Of a stretch of DNA of 42,571 nucleotides, positions 37,501 through 42,571 are shown one piece after another (the stretch's first letter is position 1; every line of letters begins with the position of its first letter). A program made the translations under genes and the position numbers. The notes beneath the pieces are model-generated. The model saw only the letters and a program-made list of their open reading frames with translations, was not told the DNA's origin and did no database searches. The DNA is from Acanthaster planci (Eukaryota; Echinodermata; Asteroidea; Valvatida; Acanthasteridae): contig NW_019091499.1 in the NCBI RefSeq assembly GCF_001949145.1, positions 64,001 to 106,571 of the forward strand. The letters are read 5' to 3'.

Positions 37501-40500
37501 TATCTTCAGCGGCACTCACTGTTCTTATTACCCTTTCCTATTCATATTCAAGGAGACATTGTATGAGAACGAAGAGGTAAAATTTAAGGTTATTTTACAT
37601 TTATTATCCACTAATTGTATTATTTATTTAAAAAATATCTTTTGTTTCTGTAAAAACATCCTGAAAGGGGCATATCCGTACTTTTTCAACATGTTCATGT
37701 ACATGAACAATACACATTGTTTCACAGATAGATCCTTCCCGTTTATGACTATTTTCACGTACCGGTATATTTACACGGTATGGTGTTATATGTTATTTGT
37801 TACGTGCATATATTTGTGAAATGTAGCTTGTTTGTTTTTAATTATTCAGATTCATTTGCAGAACTTTCATGTTCTAACCCAAAACAAACATTACATGTAC
37901 ATGAATAGTACATGTACATGTACATGTATAAGCTGAGCTACAAGTGCATTAAATACTGAATGTACAAATGTACAAGTATTCACCTGTTTCACATGCTGTC
38001 ATAGTGCAGTTTAAATTTAAAAAAGATAAATTAATGAAATACAGGTAATGGCTTGCTTACCCACTTGTCGCAGTCAACTTGGGACTGACATCAATCCCAA
38101 ATCTTTTCAGTGAACCAGATTTTTAAACATTCCCATTACATTGTTATTGAAACCAGATTAAGATTTATTAAGCAAGGGATTCTTATTGGTTAGAAGAAGT
38201 TCCTATCATGGTTAGGTATCAAAAGATGCGCACAACATTGTCACTTTCCTACAGGTACATGCACATGTTGAACATACAGATATGCCTTATGCTAAAACCT
38301 TGAAGCTAAAGCTAACGTACATGTAACTTCTATTCATTGTTTTACTGGGATGTTGTACAGTGTACTTGTTCATTGTACGGTACTTTGCATGAGAAGTAAT
38401 GTTTCTATTGAAAGAGAACTTTGGAGTTTTGTTCATTGTAGTCTGCAAAAGTGGCAAAACTCACTTTTTTTTGGTAGGAAAAGAAAAGAAGTTTGCCATG
38501 TTAATCACAATAAAGCAATGAAGTACAGTAAAAAGAAATGAACAAATTCAGAAAGGCATTTTGAATCAGGGAGAATTCCCCATGTTGGGAGAACTCCCTA
38601 TGTTGTGAGAACATTGCAAAGTCTTTCAGTTTTTCCTTTGAAGTTTGAGTTCAGCTATGGTACACATGTATGTATTTCCCAATATATTATTAGTGCAGAG
38701 GTTTACTTTTCATGTCCGTTGTGCTGTTGTGAATGCTGAGAAGTGATAATGCCCACTGCGCAAATCATGCGCTGGCACATGGATATAGGACAGTTTAATC
38801 GAGTCTGATTGGTCAGGAGTCTGTGTGCACGCGACGTGCCATCACCAAGTTCATTGAAGGGGATTCTATTGGATAACTTTCTAAAGAATAAACTGATATC
38901 AAATAATAAACGGGGGTGTTCAGGAAAATGAAAGTAAAGTTTTAGAACCAAATCCATCGAAATCCATCATATGTTGACTTTTTGACTATCTGAATAAAAA
39001 GTTATTTATGAATGGGAATAAATATAGTGCTTGGCCAGTCTTAAACTATAAAGTGTAAGACCTTGCTCAGGAGAACCAATGCTGATAATGCCGCCACCTG
39101 TGGCTTGGGCATTGGTTGCATCCATGCTCCTGAGTTGGTTGCGTTTAAGACTAGCCAAGTACATAGCTATCCCCTTCTGCAGAGCTTGGAATTGACGCCC
39201 CAACCACATCTTTTGTTTGTACATTTGTATTTTCTGTTTGATGCCACAGACACCTGAAATCCTGTAGTCTCTTGCTTGATGATTTTAGGAGAGGATGTTT
39301 TAGACTGCATTCTTGGCCTGTGTACCTTAGGTACTGGTAAACTTGTACCGTACATGAACGTTAAGCTTTGCAATGTACATCCATGTTACTATCTTTATTT
39401 TACATTGCTCTTACATGTAGGTTAAATGTTCTTTAATTGCATGTTCTTGAGTATTTCTATGTGAGACTGTTTCACTCTTGACATATTATACGTATTTCTT
39501 TTTCGCAGGCAGCTTTGTAAATTTGTTCTGTTACGTTTACTTCGAGTTTGCATGCTTTAAACTAATCAGTCCTGTTTACCCCAAATCAGTCAGAATCAAG
39601 CTAAGGGTTTGAAAGTGTTCTGAGGAATTCTGGATAGTAGAACCCGGCTACAGAAACATCAAGTAGAGCTTAGTGGCCCAGTTTGAAGTAGAATAAATTT
39701 GTCATTGGTTGTCTTCACAGTGGTTGGTTTGGGGAATTTAGGAAACTGCCCAGTAAAATGCTATGGAAGTTTTACATACATGTACTGCAACTAATGCTTC
39801 ATCAACATTGTTGCTTTGATTCAAATTTTGTGATTCCTTGAAATATTTCAGTCTCTGAAAAATTGATGTCTTTAACACAGAACATGACACTCAAACTGTG
39901 TAGATTATACCTGTATGTCAGAAGTAGAAATATACATGTATGTATAGCTGTCAAGTTTTTCCAATCTCATGGTTCATGCTGTTATTTATTTCTTTGTTGT
40001 CACAAGTTTGCAGAATTGTTGGAAATATAGCTGCACTACATCTCTTTTCTTGTCAAGTTTTGACATTGATATTCTCTTCTTTTATTCCTGAGTTGTACAT
40101 TCATTTTCATGTTTATTTTTCCTTCCTTATTAATTCAAGGCTGGACATAAAGCCCAAGCTAAGCGAGTTGCTAGTGGTGTCAGTCGGAAATCAGCAATGA
40201 GTAGGCCCACCACTGCAAGTAAGAGTTACCAAGATGTAACTGAAGTCAGTGTGTTAATCAGTTGCTTTGAAGTTAATTTTGGTCTTAGCTGATTTCAAAT
40301 ACGTGGCCATGTTCTGGCAATATGGTTTTAGTTTCAGGAAGCCCATGTTGGACAGAGTAATTATCTTGTAGGATTAATTTACCACTACAGCCCTAAGAAT
40401 TGGGAGAGGTTTGAGAGGAGCCGCAATATTGTTTAAGCTTTTCAGCAATACTCTTGAGGCGCTGTTGACAACACTGTCAGGGTCTGTGTATGAAGCCATC

Positions 40501-42447
40501 ATGGAGCTACGTGTACATGTACATGATAGAAAGATGTATCTAGCTTGAATAAAGGATGGTCTGACAATAGCAAAGTAATTGGATATTAAAATTGAATTGA
40601 AATTGGACATGATAGATATAGAAAAAAGTTTTTGTGAATCCCTGTGAGAATGAAAACTCTCAAATTGTTGCTAACTGAAACAAATACCGGTAGTGATTTT
40701 TATCTGATTGTGTCCTCTTTTGATGTTTTAAGAATGAGAGATTAGTGTTTTTTTAAATTACTTATTTGTGTTTTCTTCATTCTAGGCAGTTCATCGTCAG
40801 CTGGTTCTGTTGATGAAGAAGTCTTTTACAATTCCTTTGAAGATGTACCAAGTGTAAACGTAAGGTTTTAGTGACAAAATGTAAAAATATAAGCAGTGTA
40901 TCCCTCTAACCTACTGCATGCAACATTTGTTGTAATATACTTACAGGTTTCCCAAATGCAATGAGAGTTTAATTATATGTAAATAGACCTACACAGGTAC
41001 TTACCAACTACATTTGTACAAATTGAGCATATTCCTTATAATCACAATTTTTCCAATCTAGTTCTTTATTATTTTTTTCCTGATGACAGATATACAGCAA
41101 TCGATCTGTGGAAGAAGATTTGAATAAACTCTATGAAACAATGAAAGATGAGAAGGCAGACTGGGAAGTGCGAACTAATGCTGTGAGTCATAGAGAATGT
41201 CTTATGTATAGCCAATGATTTTCCATTTCAAAAGTGGGCATTTTCTATTTGGCAGAATCTATTTCTGCGAAATTCAAATTTCATTTCATACCTTAGTAAG
41301 CATAAAAAGGAGAGCAAGTTATAAACTATGCATGGAAACCGTTTGCTCAATCTTACTCCCCCCCAAAAAAAAGTAAATAAATGAAAGAAACAAGTGGCCA
41401 GTTTGGAAATACTCTACAATGTTTCCAACATTTTTAAGGCAAGAAAAAAATCTGCTTGATAGTTACAGCATCCCCTCAATTTCTCACCAGCATGATACTA
41501 CGATTAATCTACGAACAAGTCATGTGACACTCCTTTGATACAAACTCAAATTAGATTTAATGCATGTACAGTGCAGTCATAGAGTAGGTTGTGAATGCAA
41601 CAGCCGATGATCACAATATGTTAATGTTGGACATAAAACCGCCATTTTTATTTGGCAGTGGTACGACAAAATTTAAAAAATTAACATCAAATCTGGGCCT
41701 TAAATGCATGTTTGTGAGTAAAGCAGAGTTCCAAGGGTCAAATCAGCTGTGGTACACTAAGCTCACTAGGGTTCATTTCATTCAAGACAAATGCAACTTG
41801 ATGTCCATTTTACTGTCTCGTCTCAAGGCGTTTATGTGGACTCAGTCTGAATTCGGAAATTCCCCATTCGCCCTGTGCTGGAGTATTGCAGTTTCCAACA
41901 TAATTTGTTCATTAAAAGCGAGCATTCTATAAGGGTCGGGTACGCATTTATTTTTGATACTGTGCTGAGAGTTTCCCTCCTTTTTAAGTTCTGTTTCAAG
42001 TAATGGATTCCGTTTCAAACTGTTGGTTCAAAATATTGTGGAAAATCATTGGCTCTACTTACATGTATGTGCCATGAGATTTGTTAATTTTTAGAGTCAA
42101 TTATATTATTTACTCCAACACAGAACCTCCAAATGTATAGGATCTTCGCCATGAGAGTGAAGCCATTATGTGCATTTTTTGTGGGCACATCTGATACAAA
42201 TTTTTAAAAGGTACATTTGTTTCTTGGGAGGGGGACGAAATATCTCCACATGTGATTTCACTGTGAAATACCAATTCAGTGATATTTTGTCTGTGTCACA
42301 GTTGAAGAAACTTCGGAGTCTAGTCATAGCTGGAGCACAAGACTATGACTGTTTCTTGCCGTGCCTACGTGTCATTGAGGAGGCCTTAGTGTTTTCTGTG
42401 AAAGATCTACGTTCACAGGTTGTGAGGGAAGCTTGCATTACATTGGC
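7368..42447 (+). CDS. CLASP: CLASP, microtubule plus-end TOG-domain protein (15 coding exons, 3' end outside the window)
   Basis: CLASPs bind tubulin and microtubule ends through TOG domains, promote rescue, suppress catastrophe, and act at the cell cortex, Golgi and kinetochores. The exons here join with consistent phases to encode, in order, a complete TOG1 (about residues 1-223), a Ser/Lys-rich linker, and the start of TOG2. Family signatures seen include SKIVP-like LNKIVPSICKLLGDPNSQVRD, read across the exon 6/7 junction, then EIYRHVGE, KFDEV, DEEVFYNSFEDVP, DWEVRTNALKKLRSL and KDLRSQVVREACITL. The start at 7368 aligns with the family N-terminus (ADKTLDDIVTQILKQD). Vertebrate full-length CLASPs are about 1500 residues, so roughly 400-466 codons are here. 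The EB-binding SxIP region, TOG3 and the CLIP-binding C-terminus lie beyond the window. Assignment to CLASP is secure; choosing between vertebrate paralogues 1 and 2 is not meaningful here. Confidence 0.97.
8113..8137. other. Assembly gap of 25 N
   Basis: A fixed-length run of N, probably a placeholder rather than a measured gap. Confidence 0.99.
8283..8450. mobile_element. Foldback MITE with about 76-80 base arms
   Basis: The left arm (8279-8358) and right arm (8375-8454) are reverse complements with scattered mismatches around a 16-base loop. Perfect blocks include GCAACGCGTTGG/CCAACGCGTTGC and ACAATAGTGTGCCTC with its complement. If the ends are CAGGCAAT...ATTGCCTG, both sides are flanked by TA (8281-8282 and 8451-8452), as expected for Tc1/mariner-type MITEs. 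The transcript would form a long hairpin. Confidence 0.75.
8881..9083. repeat. TACATG-rich block
   Basis: Scattered hexamers with the densest run at 8999-9035 (GTACATGTGCATGTACATG). It is the source of spurious VHVH/MYMY reading frames on both strands. Confidence 0.7.
9379..9510. repeat. (TACATG)n array
   Basis: Imperfect hexamers with TACCAGTAC and CACCAGTATT variants. Confidence 0.75.
10080..10114. repeat. 35-bp dispersed motif, copy 1
   Basis: ATTACGGTGCAT, then TGTACAATTACTGGTG; 32 of 35 bases match 14807-14841. It lies just 5' of a copy of the three-member repeat family. Inside it ATTACGGTG and ATTACTGGTG form a degenerate direct repeat. Confidence 0.6.
10120..10540 (+). mobile_element. 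Interspersed repeat family, copy A
   Basis: Aligns with 38745-39175: ATTGGTCAAGAGTCTGTGTGC, then CCAAGTTCATTGAGGGGGATT, GAAAGTAA, GTTTTAGAAC and ATCCATCATA. Its 3' end is a hairpin with stem GCCGGTCTTAAATG / CATTTAAGACCGGC (about 10482-10512) followed by TTTATTCCCTTA. An outer inverted pair, CTTAGGAGAATG / CATTCTCCTGAG-like, encloses the CTGATAATGCC core. It encodes no protein. Class unknown; a MITE or composite foldback element is likely. Confidence 0.65.
10796..10908. repeat. (TACATG)n array, long and nearly pure
   Basis: About 110 bases of GTACATG / GTACGTACATG units. Both strands read as the same hexamer, so the whole block is self-complementary. Confidence 0.85.
11501..11785. repeat. 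Two TACATG arrays
   Basis: Dense runs at 11501-11612 and 11752-11781, separated by unique sequence. Confidence 0.7.
12360..12567 (+). mobile_element. Candidate LINE 3'-UTR tail
   Basis: Sequence resembling the 3' end of CR1/L2-type elements (GGAGAGCCCC..., GGATAATCCAGCTGGTGCTGG, TTGTAAACTTTGTTATTGTG) ends in a short AATAAA/AAATGAAAT microsatellite at about 12545-12567. Short tandem 3' ends of this type are usual for CR1-like elements. No reverse-transcriptase frame remains. It could instead be a unique AT-rich stretch. Confidence 0.4.
12569..12829. mobile_element. Foldback element with about 55-base inverted ends
   Basis: The left end GGGTCATTCCAGA (12569) is mirrored by TCTGGAATTACCC (ends 12829). 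Further in, ATGTCCCTGTCACATCTGACATAT on the left corresponds to the reverse complement of ATATAGTCAGATGTAACAGGAACA on the right. The intervening arms are diverged and the centre is AT-rich and non-coding. No clear target duplication is visible. It inserted immediately after the microsatellite tail of the preceding LINE-like segment. Confidence 0.65.
12838..12933. repeat. Three tandem copies of a 32-bp unit
   Basis: Units start at 12838, 12870 and 12902 with the form TACATxTACATgtata, then TACCGGTACTAACTAG. Units 1 and 2 differ at one base; unit 3 has a few more changes. The array follows directly on the foldback element. Confidence 0.9.
13079..13412. repeat. TACATG-rich block
   Basis: Dense at 13079-13142, 13254-13290 and 13380-13412, with TACCGGTA and TACTGGTAC variants. 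Confidence 0.7.
13739..13879. repeat. Tandem duplication, period 75 bp
   Basis: The unit starting TGTAGTTCAT at 13739 recurs at 13814. It is almost identical through CCTGTTCATGTCAAACATG and TAAGGCTRCTGGTAC. The copies differ by one missing TACATG hexamer and a few bases, so the event is fairly recent. Confidence 0.85.
13922..14104. repeat. TACATG-rich block
   Basis: Interrupted hexamer runs including ACATGTACCGGTA at about 14030-14043 and TGTACAGTGTACAATGTATGTACATG near 14075-14100. Confidence 0.7.
14300..14600. repeat. TACATG / TACCAGTAC / TACTGGTAC block
   Basis: Contains the palindromic core GGTACCAGTACGGTACTGGTAC at 14418-14440, where TACCAGTAC and its complement TACTGGTA flank a central CGG. 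Confidence 0.7.
14807..14841. repeat. 35-bp dispersed motif, copy 2
   Basis: Same orientation as 10080-10114, with three mismatches. No copy of the three-member family follows it, so the motif has moved or been copied on its own. Confidence 0.6.
15101..15179 (+). CDS. CLASP: CLASP coding exon 2 (TOG1)
   Basis: Encodes residues 62-87 (VSLCGLECLTCLVDRMEEKF...GT) plus one base. The acceptor TGGATTGCAG follows a T-rich tract and the donor is ACAG|GTACAT. It corresponds to the second HEAT repeat of TOG1. Confidence 0.95.
15180..16739 (+). other. Intron (1.56 kb)
   Basis: Mostly unique AT-rich sequence with few TACATG tracts. A small foldback joins TTAACCCTAAC (16064-16074) and GTTAGGGTTAA (16123-16133). 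Nothing coding is seen. Confidence 0.9.
16740..16783 (+). CDS. CLASP: CLASP coding exon 3 (TOG1)
   Basis: A 44-base exon reading VLPAVVDRLGDGKDQ once the split Val (residue 88) is included, through residue 102. It matches the family's VLPSLIDRLGDxKxxVR. Acceptor CCCACAG, donor CAA|GTAAGT, phase 0 at the end. Confidence 0.95.
16784..18196 (+). other. Intron (1.4 kb) with TACATG tracts
   Basis: Holds hexamer tracts at about 16965-17000 and 17160-17360. A diverged direct duplication pairs 17054-17135 with 17298-17395; both contain GGTCTAxAGAC and TACTAAAGATCAAG-like sequence. No exon is seen. Confidence 0.85.
18197..18256 (+). CDS. CLASP: CLASP coding exon 4 (TOG1)
   Basis: Exactly 20 codons, residues 103-122 (VREQAQALIQKLMSPASSPQ), phase 0 on both sides. 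VREQAQxLIQKLM matches the conserved VREQxQxLLLKxM helix. Acceptor GATGCAG, donor CAG|GTACTA. Confidence 0.95.
18257..19789 (+). other. Intron (1.5 kb)
   Basis: Contains an A-rich segment (about 18430-18620) with repeated AAAACTCAAA and AATAATAATAAAA that looks like a decayed repeat. The rest is unique sequence with scattered TACATG. An in-phase exon is not supported. Confidence 0.85.
19790..19881 (+). CDS. CLASP: CLASP coding exon 5 (TOG1)
   Basis: Encodes residues 123-152, from YVFERLMKGFSHKGWRVRE to LNQTIN, plus two bases. The pattern YVWDRMxxGFKHKNxRxREGxxLCL of CLASP TOG1 is clear. Acceptor TTCTTTACAG, donor ATGT|GTAAGT. Confidence 0.96.
19882..21414 (+). other. Intron (1.5 kb)
   Basis: Unique AT-rich sequence with only a few TACATG hexamers. 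No repeats or exons recognised. Confidence 0.85.
21415..21490 (+). CDS. CLASP: CLASP coding exon 6 (TOG1)
   Basis: Finishes the split Val (153) and encodes residues 154-178, FGAASLTLNKIVPSICKLLG then DPNSQ. It is nearly identical to the vertebrate LTLSKIVPHICNLLGDPNSQ. Acceptor AATTTCAG, donor CAG|GTAAAT. Confidence 0.97.
21491..22580 (+). other. Intron (1.1 kb)
   Basis: Unique AT-rich sequence, almost free of TACATG. Nothing coding or repetitive recognised. Confidence 0.85.
22581..22678 (+). CDS. CLASP: CLASP coding exon 7 (TOG1)
   Basis: Encodes residues 179-210: VRDTAINTLVEIYRHVGEKV, then RIDLGKKGIPSS, plus two bases of a split Arg. VRDxAINxLVEIYRHVGExVRxDLxKKG is among the most conserved parts of the family. 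Acceptor TTGGTTAG, donor CAAG|GTAAGA. Confidence 0.97.
22679..23204 (+). other. Intron (0.5 kb)
   Basis: Unique sequence with no repeat or coding signal. Confidence 0.9.
23205..23275 (+). CDS. CLASP: CLASP coding exon 8 (end of TOG1)
   Basis: Encodes residues 212-234 (LSIIYAKFDEVNRSGRMLVV then SPD) and leaves phase 1. LxxIxxKFDEVxxSGxM is the family's TOG1 C-terminal helix. Phase 1 joins in frame either to 26190 (giving Asp) or straight to 34903 (giving Ala). Confidence 0.95.
23276..26189 (+). other. Intron (2.9 kb), possible internal promoter
   Basis: A TACATG array lies at 24111-24250; from about 24500 to 26190 such tracts thin out. The stretch before 26190 would have to hold the promoter and leader if the next exon is an alternative first exon, but I see no TATA box or other motif I would name. 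A 186-codon open frame at 24527-25084 has no recognisable family. Confidence 0.6.
24111..24250. repeat. TACATG array
   Basis: Includes the palindrome GTACATGTACAGTACATTGTACTGTACATG at about 24155-24184, written here only as flanks of a central ACATT. Confidence 0.7.
26190..26384 (+). CDS. CLASP: CLASP coding exon 9 or alternative first exon
   Basis: As a first exon, the ATG at 26195 (GACGTGATGG, G at -3 and G at +4) starts MGDKKGEQKRDTFLSFDKD and the exon continues to DSIDSGVGSLPDEDSFRP, 63 codons plus one base; an in-frame TAA lies at 26183-26185. As an internal exon it would begin at 26190 (ATCAG|AC), also in frame with exon 8, but that acceptor has no pyrimidine tract. The donor CTG|GTAAGT is strong. 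Vertebrate CLASPs have short isoforms that lack TOG1 and start at alternative first exons at this point. The Ser/Asp-rich end resembles the family's acidic patch here. Confidence 0.8.
27408..27519. repeat. Tandem duplication, period 56 bp
   Basis: Units begin GAGCTGCAAATACATGTAG at 27408 and 27464 and appear identical by eye through TACTGGCAGATGTACATGTAC. It is flanked by TACATG tracts that could have mediated slippage or unequal exchange. Confidence 0.9.
28533..28598 (+). other. Possible CLASP cassette exon (66 nt)
   Basis: The acceptor ATCACTTTCAG ends at 28532. The frame entered at phase 1 reads PKEFKIELTCLSSPTRRDCQ and could leave in phase 1 at GAAA|GTGGGA (28599). Inserted between exons 9 and 10 it would keep frame. 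The donor is weak. The stronger downstream donor CAG|GTAAAG (28654) would take in an in-frame TAA, making a poison exon. Confidence 0.2.
28785..29165. repeat. Scattered TACATG / TACCGGTAC tracts
   Basis: Short tracts at 28780-28812, 28932-28949 and 29130-29165; the last contains CATGTACCGGTACGGTATG. Confidence 0.6.
29998..30272 (-). mobile_element. Interspersed repeat family, copy C (reverse strand)
   Basis: On the reverse strand it starts GTGATAATGCCCACTGCG and has TATTGGTCAAGAGTCTGCGTGC, matching copy B. It ends in the hairpin CCAGTCTTAAA / TTTAAGACCGG and TATTTATTCCCTTA, matching copy A. The middle is shortened and carries a TACATG tract. No coding sequence. Confidence 0.65.
30412..30485. 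repeat. TACATG tract
   Basis: Near-pure hexamer run at 30414-30436, with a second short tract at 30474-30484 ending TACATGTACCGGG. Confidence 0.7.
30867..31507. other. Assembly gap of 641 N
   Basis: Unlike the round 25-N gap, this length looks like an estimate from read pairs. Its content is unknown; open frames that run through it are artefacts. Confidence 0.99.
34903..34946 (+). CDS. CLASP: CLASP coding exon 10 (linker)
   Basis: A 44-base exon completing the split Ala and reading PKPSSGGDEPDSKI, phase 0 at the end. Acceptor TTATTCTTGTAG, donor ATT|GTAAGT. It joins in frame to exon 8 or exon 9, giving long isoforms with or without exon 9. Confidence 0.9.
34947..35668 (+). other. Intron (0.7 kb)
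   Basis: Unique sequence with a few TACATG hexamers near 35000-35060. No exon recognised. Confidence 0.85.
35669..35734 (+). CDS. CLASP: CLASP coding exon 11 (linker)
   Basis: 22 codons, SFWNTKMKSAVAKTSAVSSF then TE, phase 0 on both sides. Basic and Ser-rich, as expected for the microtubule-binding linker between TOG1 and TOG2. Acceptor CTTTCTAG, donor GAG|GTGAGC. A multiple of three in phase 0, so it could be skipped without a frameshift. Confidence 0.85.
35950..36115. repeat. TACATG tracts
   Basis: Hexamer runs at 35953-35979 and 36041-36115, including GACACCGGTACATG. Confidence 0.7.
37553..37576 (+). other. Possible 24-nt CLASP microexon
   Basis: The acceptor TTCATATTCAAG follows a pyrimidine-rich stretch (CCCTTTCCTATTC) and the donor is GAG|GTAAAA. 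Between them are eight codons, ETLYENEE, in phase 0 on both sides, exactly compatible with exons 11 and 12. The linker of vertebrate CLASPs is alternatively spliced, which makes this plausible, but it is unproven. Confidence 0.3.
37893..37931. repeat. (TACATG)n tract
   Basis: Near-pure hexamer run interrupted once by AATAG. Confidence 0.8.
38745..39175 (+). mobile_element. Interspersed repeat family, copy B
   Basis: The longest copy. It begins GTGATAATGCCCACTGCGC, continues GATTGGTCAGGAGTCTGTGTGC and CCAAGTTCATTGAAGGGGATT, and ends in nested inverted repeats. The outer stem is GCTTGGCCAGTCTTAAAC / GTTTAAGACTAGCCAAG (about 39030-39160). The inner stems are CTCAGGAG / CTCCTGAG and AACCAATGC / GCATTGGTT. 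The core GATAATGCC occurs both at the 5' end and inside the fold. Confidence 0.7.
40140..40218 (+). CDS. CLASP: CLASP coding exon 12 (linker)
   Basis: 26 codons plus one base, AGHKAQAKRVASGVSRKSAM then SRPTTA. Strongly basic, consistent with electrostatic binding to the microtubule surface. Acceptor AATTCAAG, donor GCAA|GTAAGA. Confidence 0.88.
40219..40785 (+). other. Intron (0.57 kb)
   Basis: Unique sequence. One short TACATG tract near 40512. Confidence 0.9.
40786..40859 (+). CDS. CLASP: CLASP coding exon 13 (acidic motif before TOG2)
   Basis: Completes a split Ser and encodes SSSSAGSVDEEVFYNSFEDV then PSVN. It matches the family's GAVDEExFxxAFxDVPxV, which leads into TOG2. Acceptor CATTCTAG, donor AAC|GTAAGG, phase 0. 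Confidence 0.95.
41090..41182 (+). CDS. CLASP: CLASP coding exon 14 (TOG2 start)
   Basis: 31 codons, IYSNRSVEEDLNKLYETMKD then EKADWEVRTNA, phase 0. IYSxRxLEExLNKxxxxLxDxxxDWExRxNA is the TOG2 first helix pair, with the invariant Trp of the tubulin-binding loop. Acceptor TGATGACAG, donor GCT|GTGAGT. Confidence 0.96.
41183..42301 (+). other. Intron (1.1 kb)
   Basis: Unique AT-rich sequence with almost no TACATG. No exon or repeat recognised. Confidence 0.9.
42302..42447 (+). CDS. CLASP: CLASP coding exon 15 (TOG2, last in window)
   Basis: 48 codons plus two bases, LKKLRSLVIAGAQDYDCFLP to KDLRSQVVREACITL. Virtually collinear with the vertebrate TOG2 KKIRSLLxAGAxxYDxFxxxLR...KDLRSQVVREACITL. 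Acceptor TGTGTCACAG, donor TTGGC|GTAAGT. The next exon lies beyond 42571. Confidence 0.97.
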
Positions 42448-42571
42448 GTAAGTTGGTTTCTTTGTTTGCCATCTGCTGTATGACAAGTCTGATACCTGAC
42501 ATTCAGTCAGGTAGTTTGTTTTGCTTTGATGATGCAAAGTTATATTGCTTGCATGAAAATGTCGACTCTGA

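Larger units (their letters stand above)
35735..40139 (+). other. Intron (4.4 kb)
   Basis: Contains TACATG tracts at 35950-36115 and 37893-37931, a possible 24-nt microexon (37553-37576) and copy B of the three-member repeat family (38745-39175). The remainder is AT-rich unique sequence. Confidence 0.85.

Noticed and set aside
37310-37819. 169-codon open frame on the + strand
   Set aside because: Rich in F, Y, I and C as expected from AT-rich intron; no recognisable family. Only the 24-base piece inside it has splice signals worth noting.

Overview
This is a eukaryotic draft-assembly window. It is AT-rich, genes are split by GT-AG introns, there are two runs of N (25 and 641), and short interspersed repeats are dense. 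It carries the 5' half of one conserved animal gene on the + strand: CLASP, the CLIP-associating, microtubule plus-end TOG-domain protein. The protein is very close to vertebrate CLASP1/2, but the introns are packed with a self-complementary TACATG hexamer repeat and compact DNA transposons. This fits a marine invertebrate, perhaps a deuterostome; I cannot name the species from the sequence.

Layout. 1-660 is upstream sequence with one weak exon-like stretch (317-467). About 660-762 looks like a housekeeping promoter and non-coding first exon: a perfect CRE, a YY1-type AAGATGGCGGC motif and a good GTGAGT donor. A long 5' intron follows, and the exon holding the start codon begins near 7238 (ATG at 7368). 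Eight coding exons to 23275 encode a complete TOG1 domain. An exon at 26190/26195-26384 has its own well-placed ATG, an upstream in-frame stop and a poor splice acceptor, so it is a candidate alternative first exon for a TOG1-less isoform of the kind known in vertebrates. Exons from 34903 to 40859 encode the Ser/Lys-rich linker. Exons at 41090-41182 and 42302-42447 start TOG2. The gene runs off the right edge.

All splice phases agree across the chain. The long form in this window is 401 complete codons without the 26.2 kb exon and 466 with it. No second gene is convincingly supported.

The introns hold the less expected material. There is a hAT-like non-autonomous element with an 8-bp target duplication, an element with inverted ends and an internal roughly 100-bp minisatellite, and two foldback elements. 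There is also a three-copy interspersed family with a 3' hairpin, a LINE reverse-transcriptase tail inside a locally duplicated segment, several recent tandem duplications, and dozens of (TACATG)n / TACCGGTAC tracts that avoid the exons. These tracts produce many false ORFs rich in MYMY, VHVH or CTCT.
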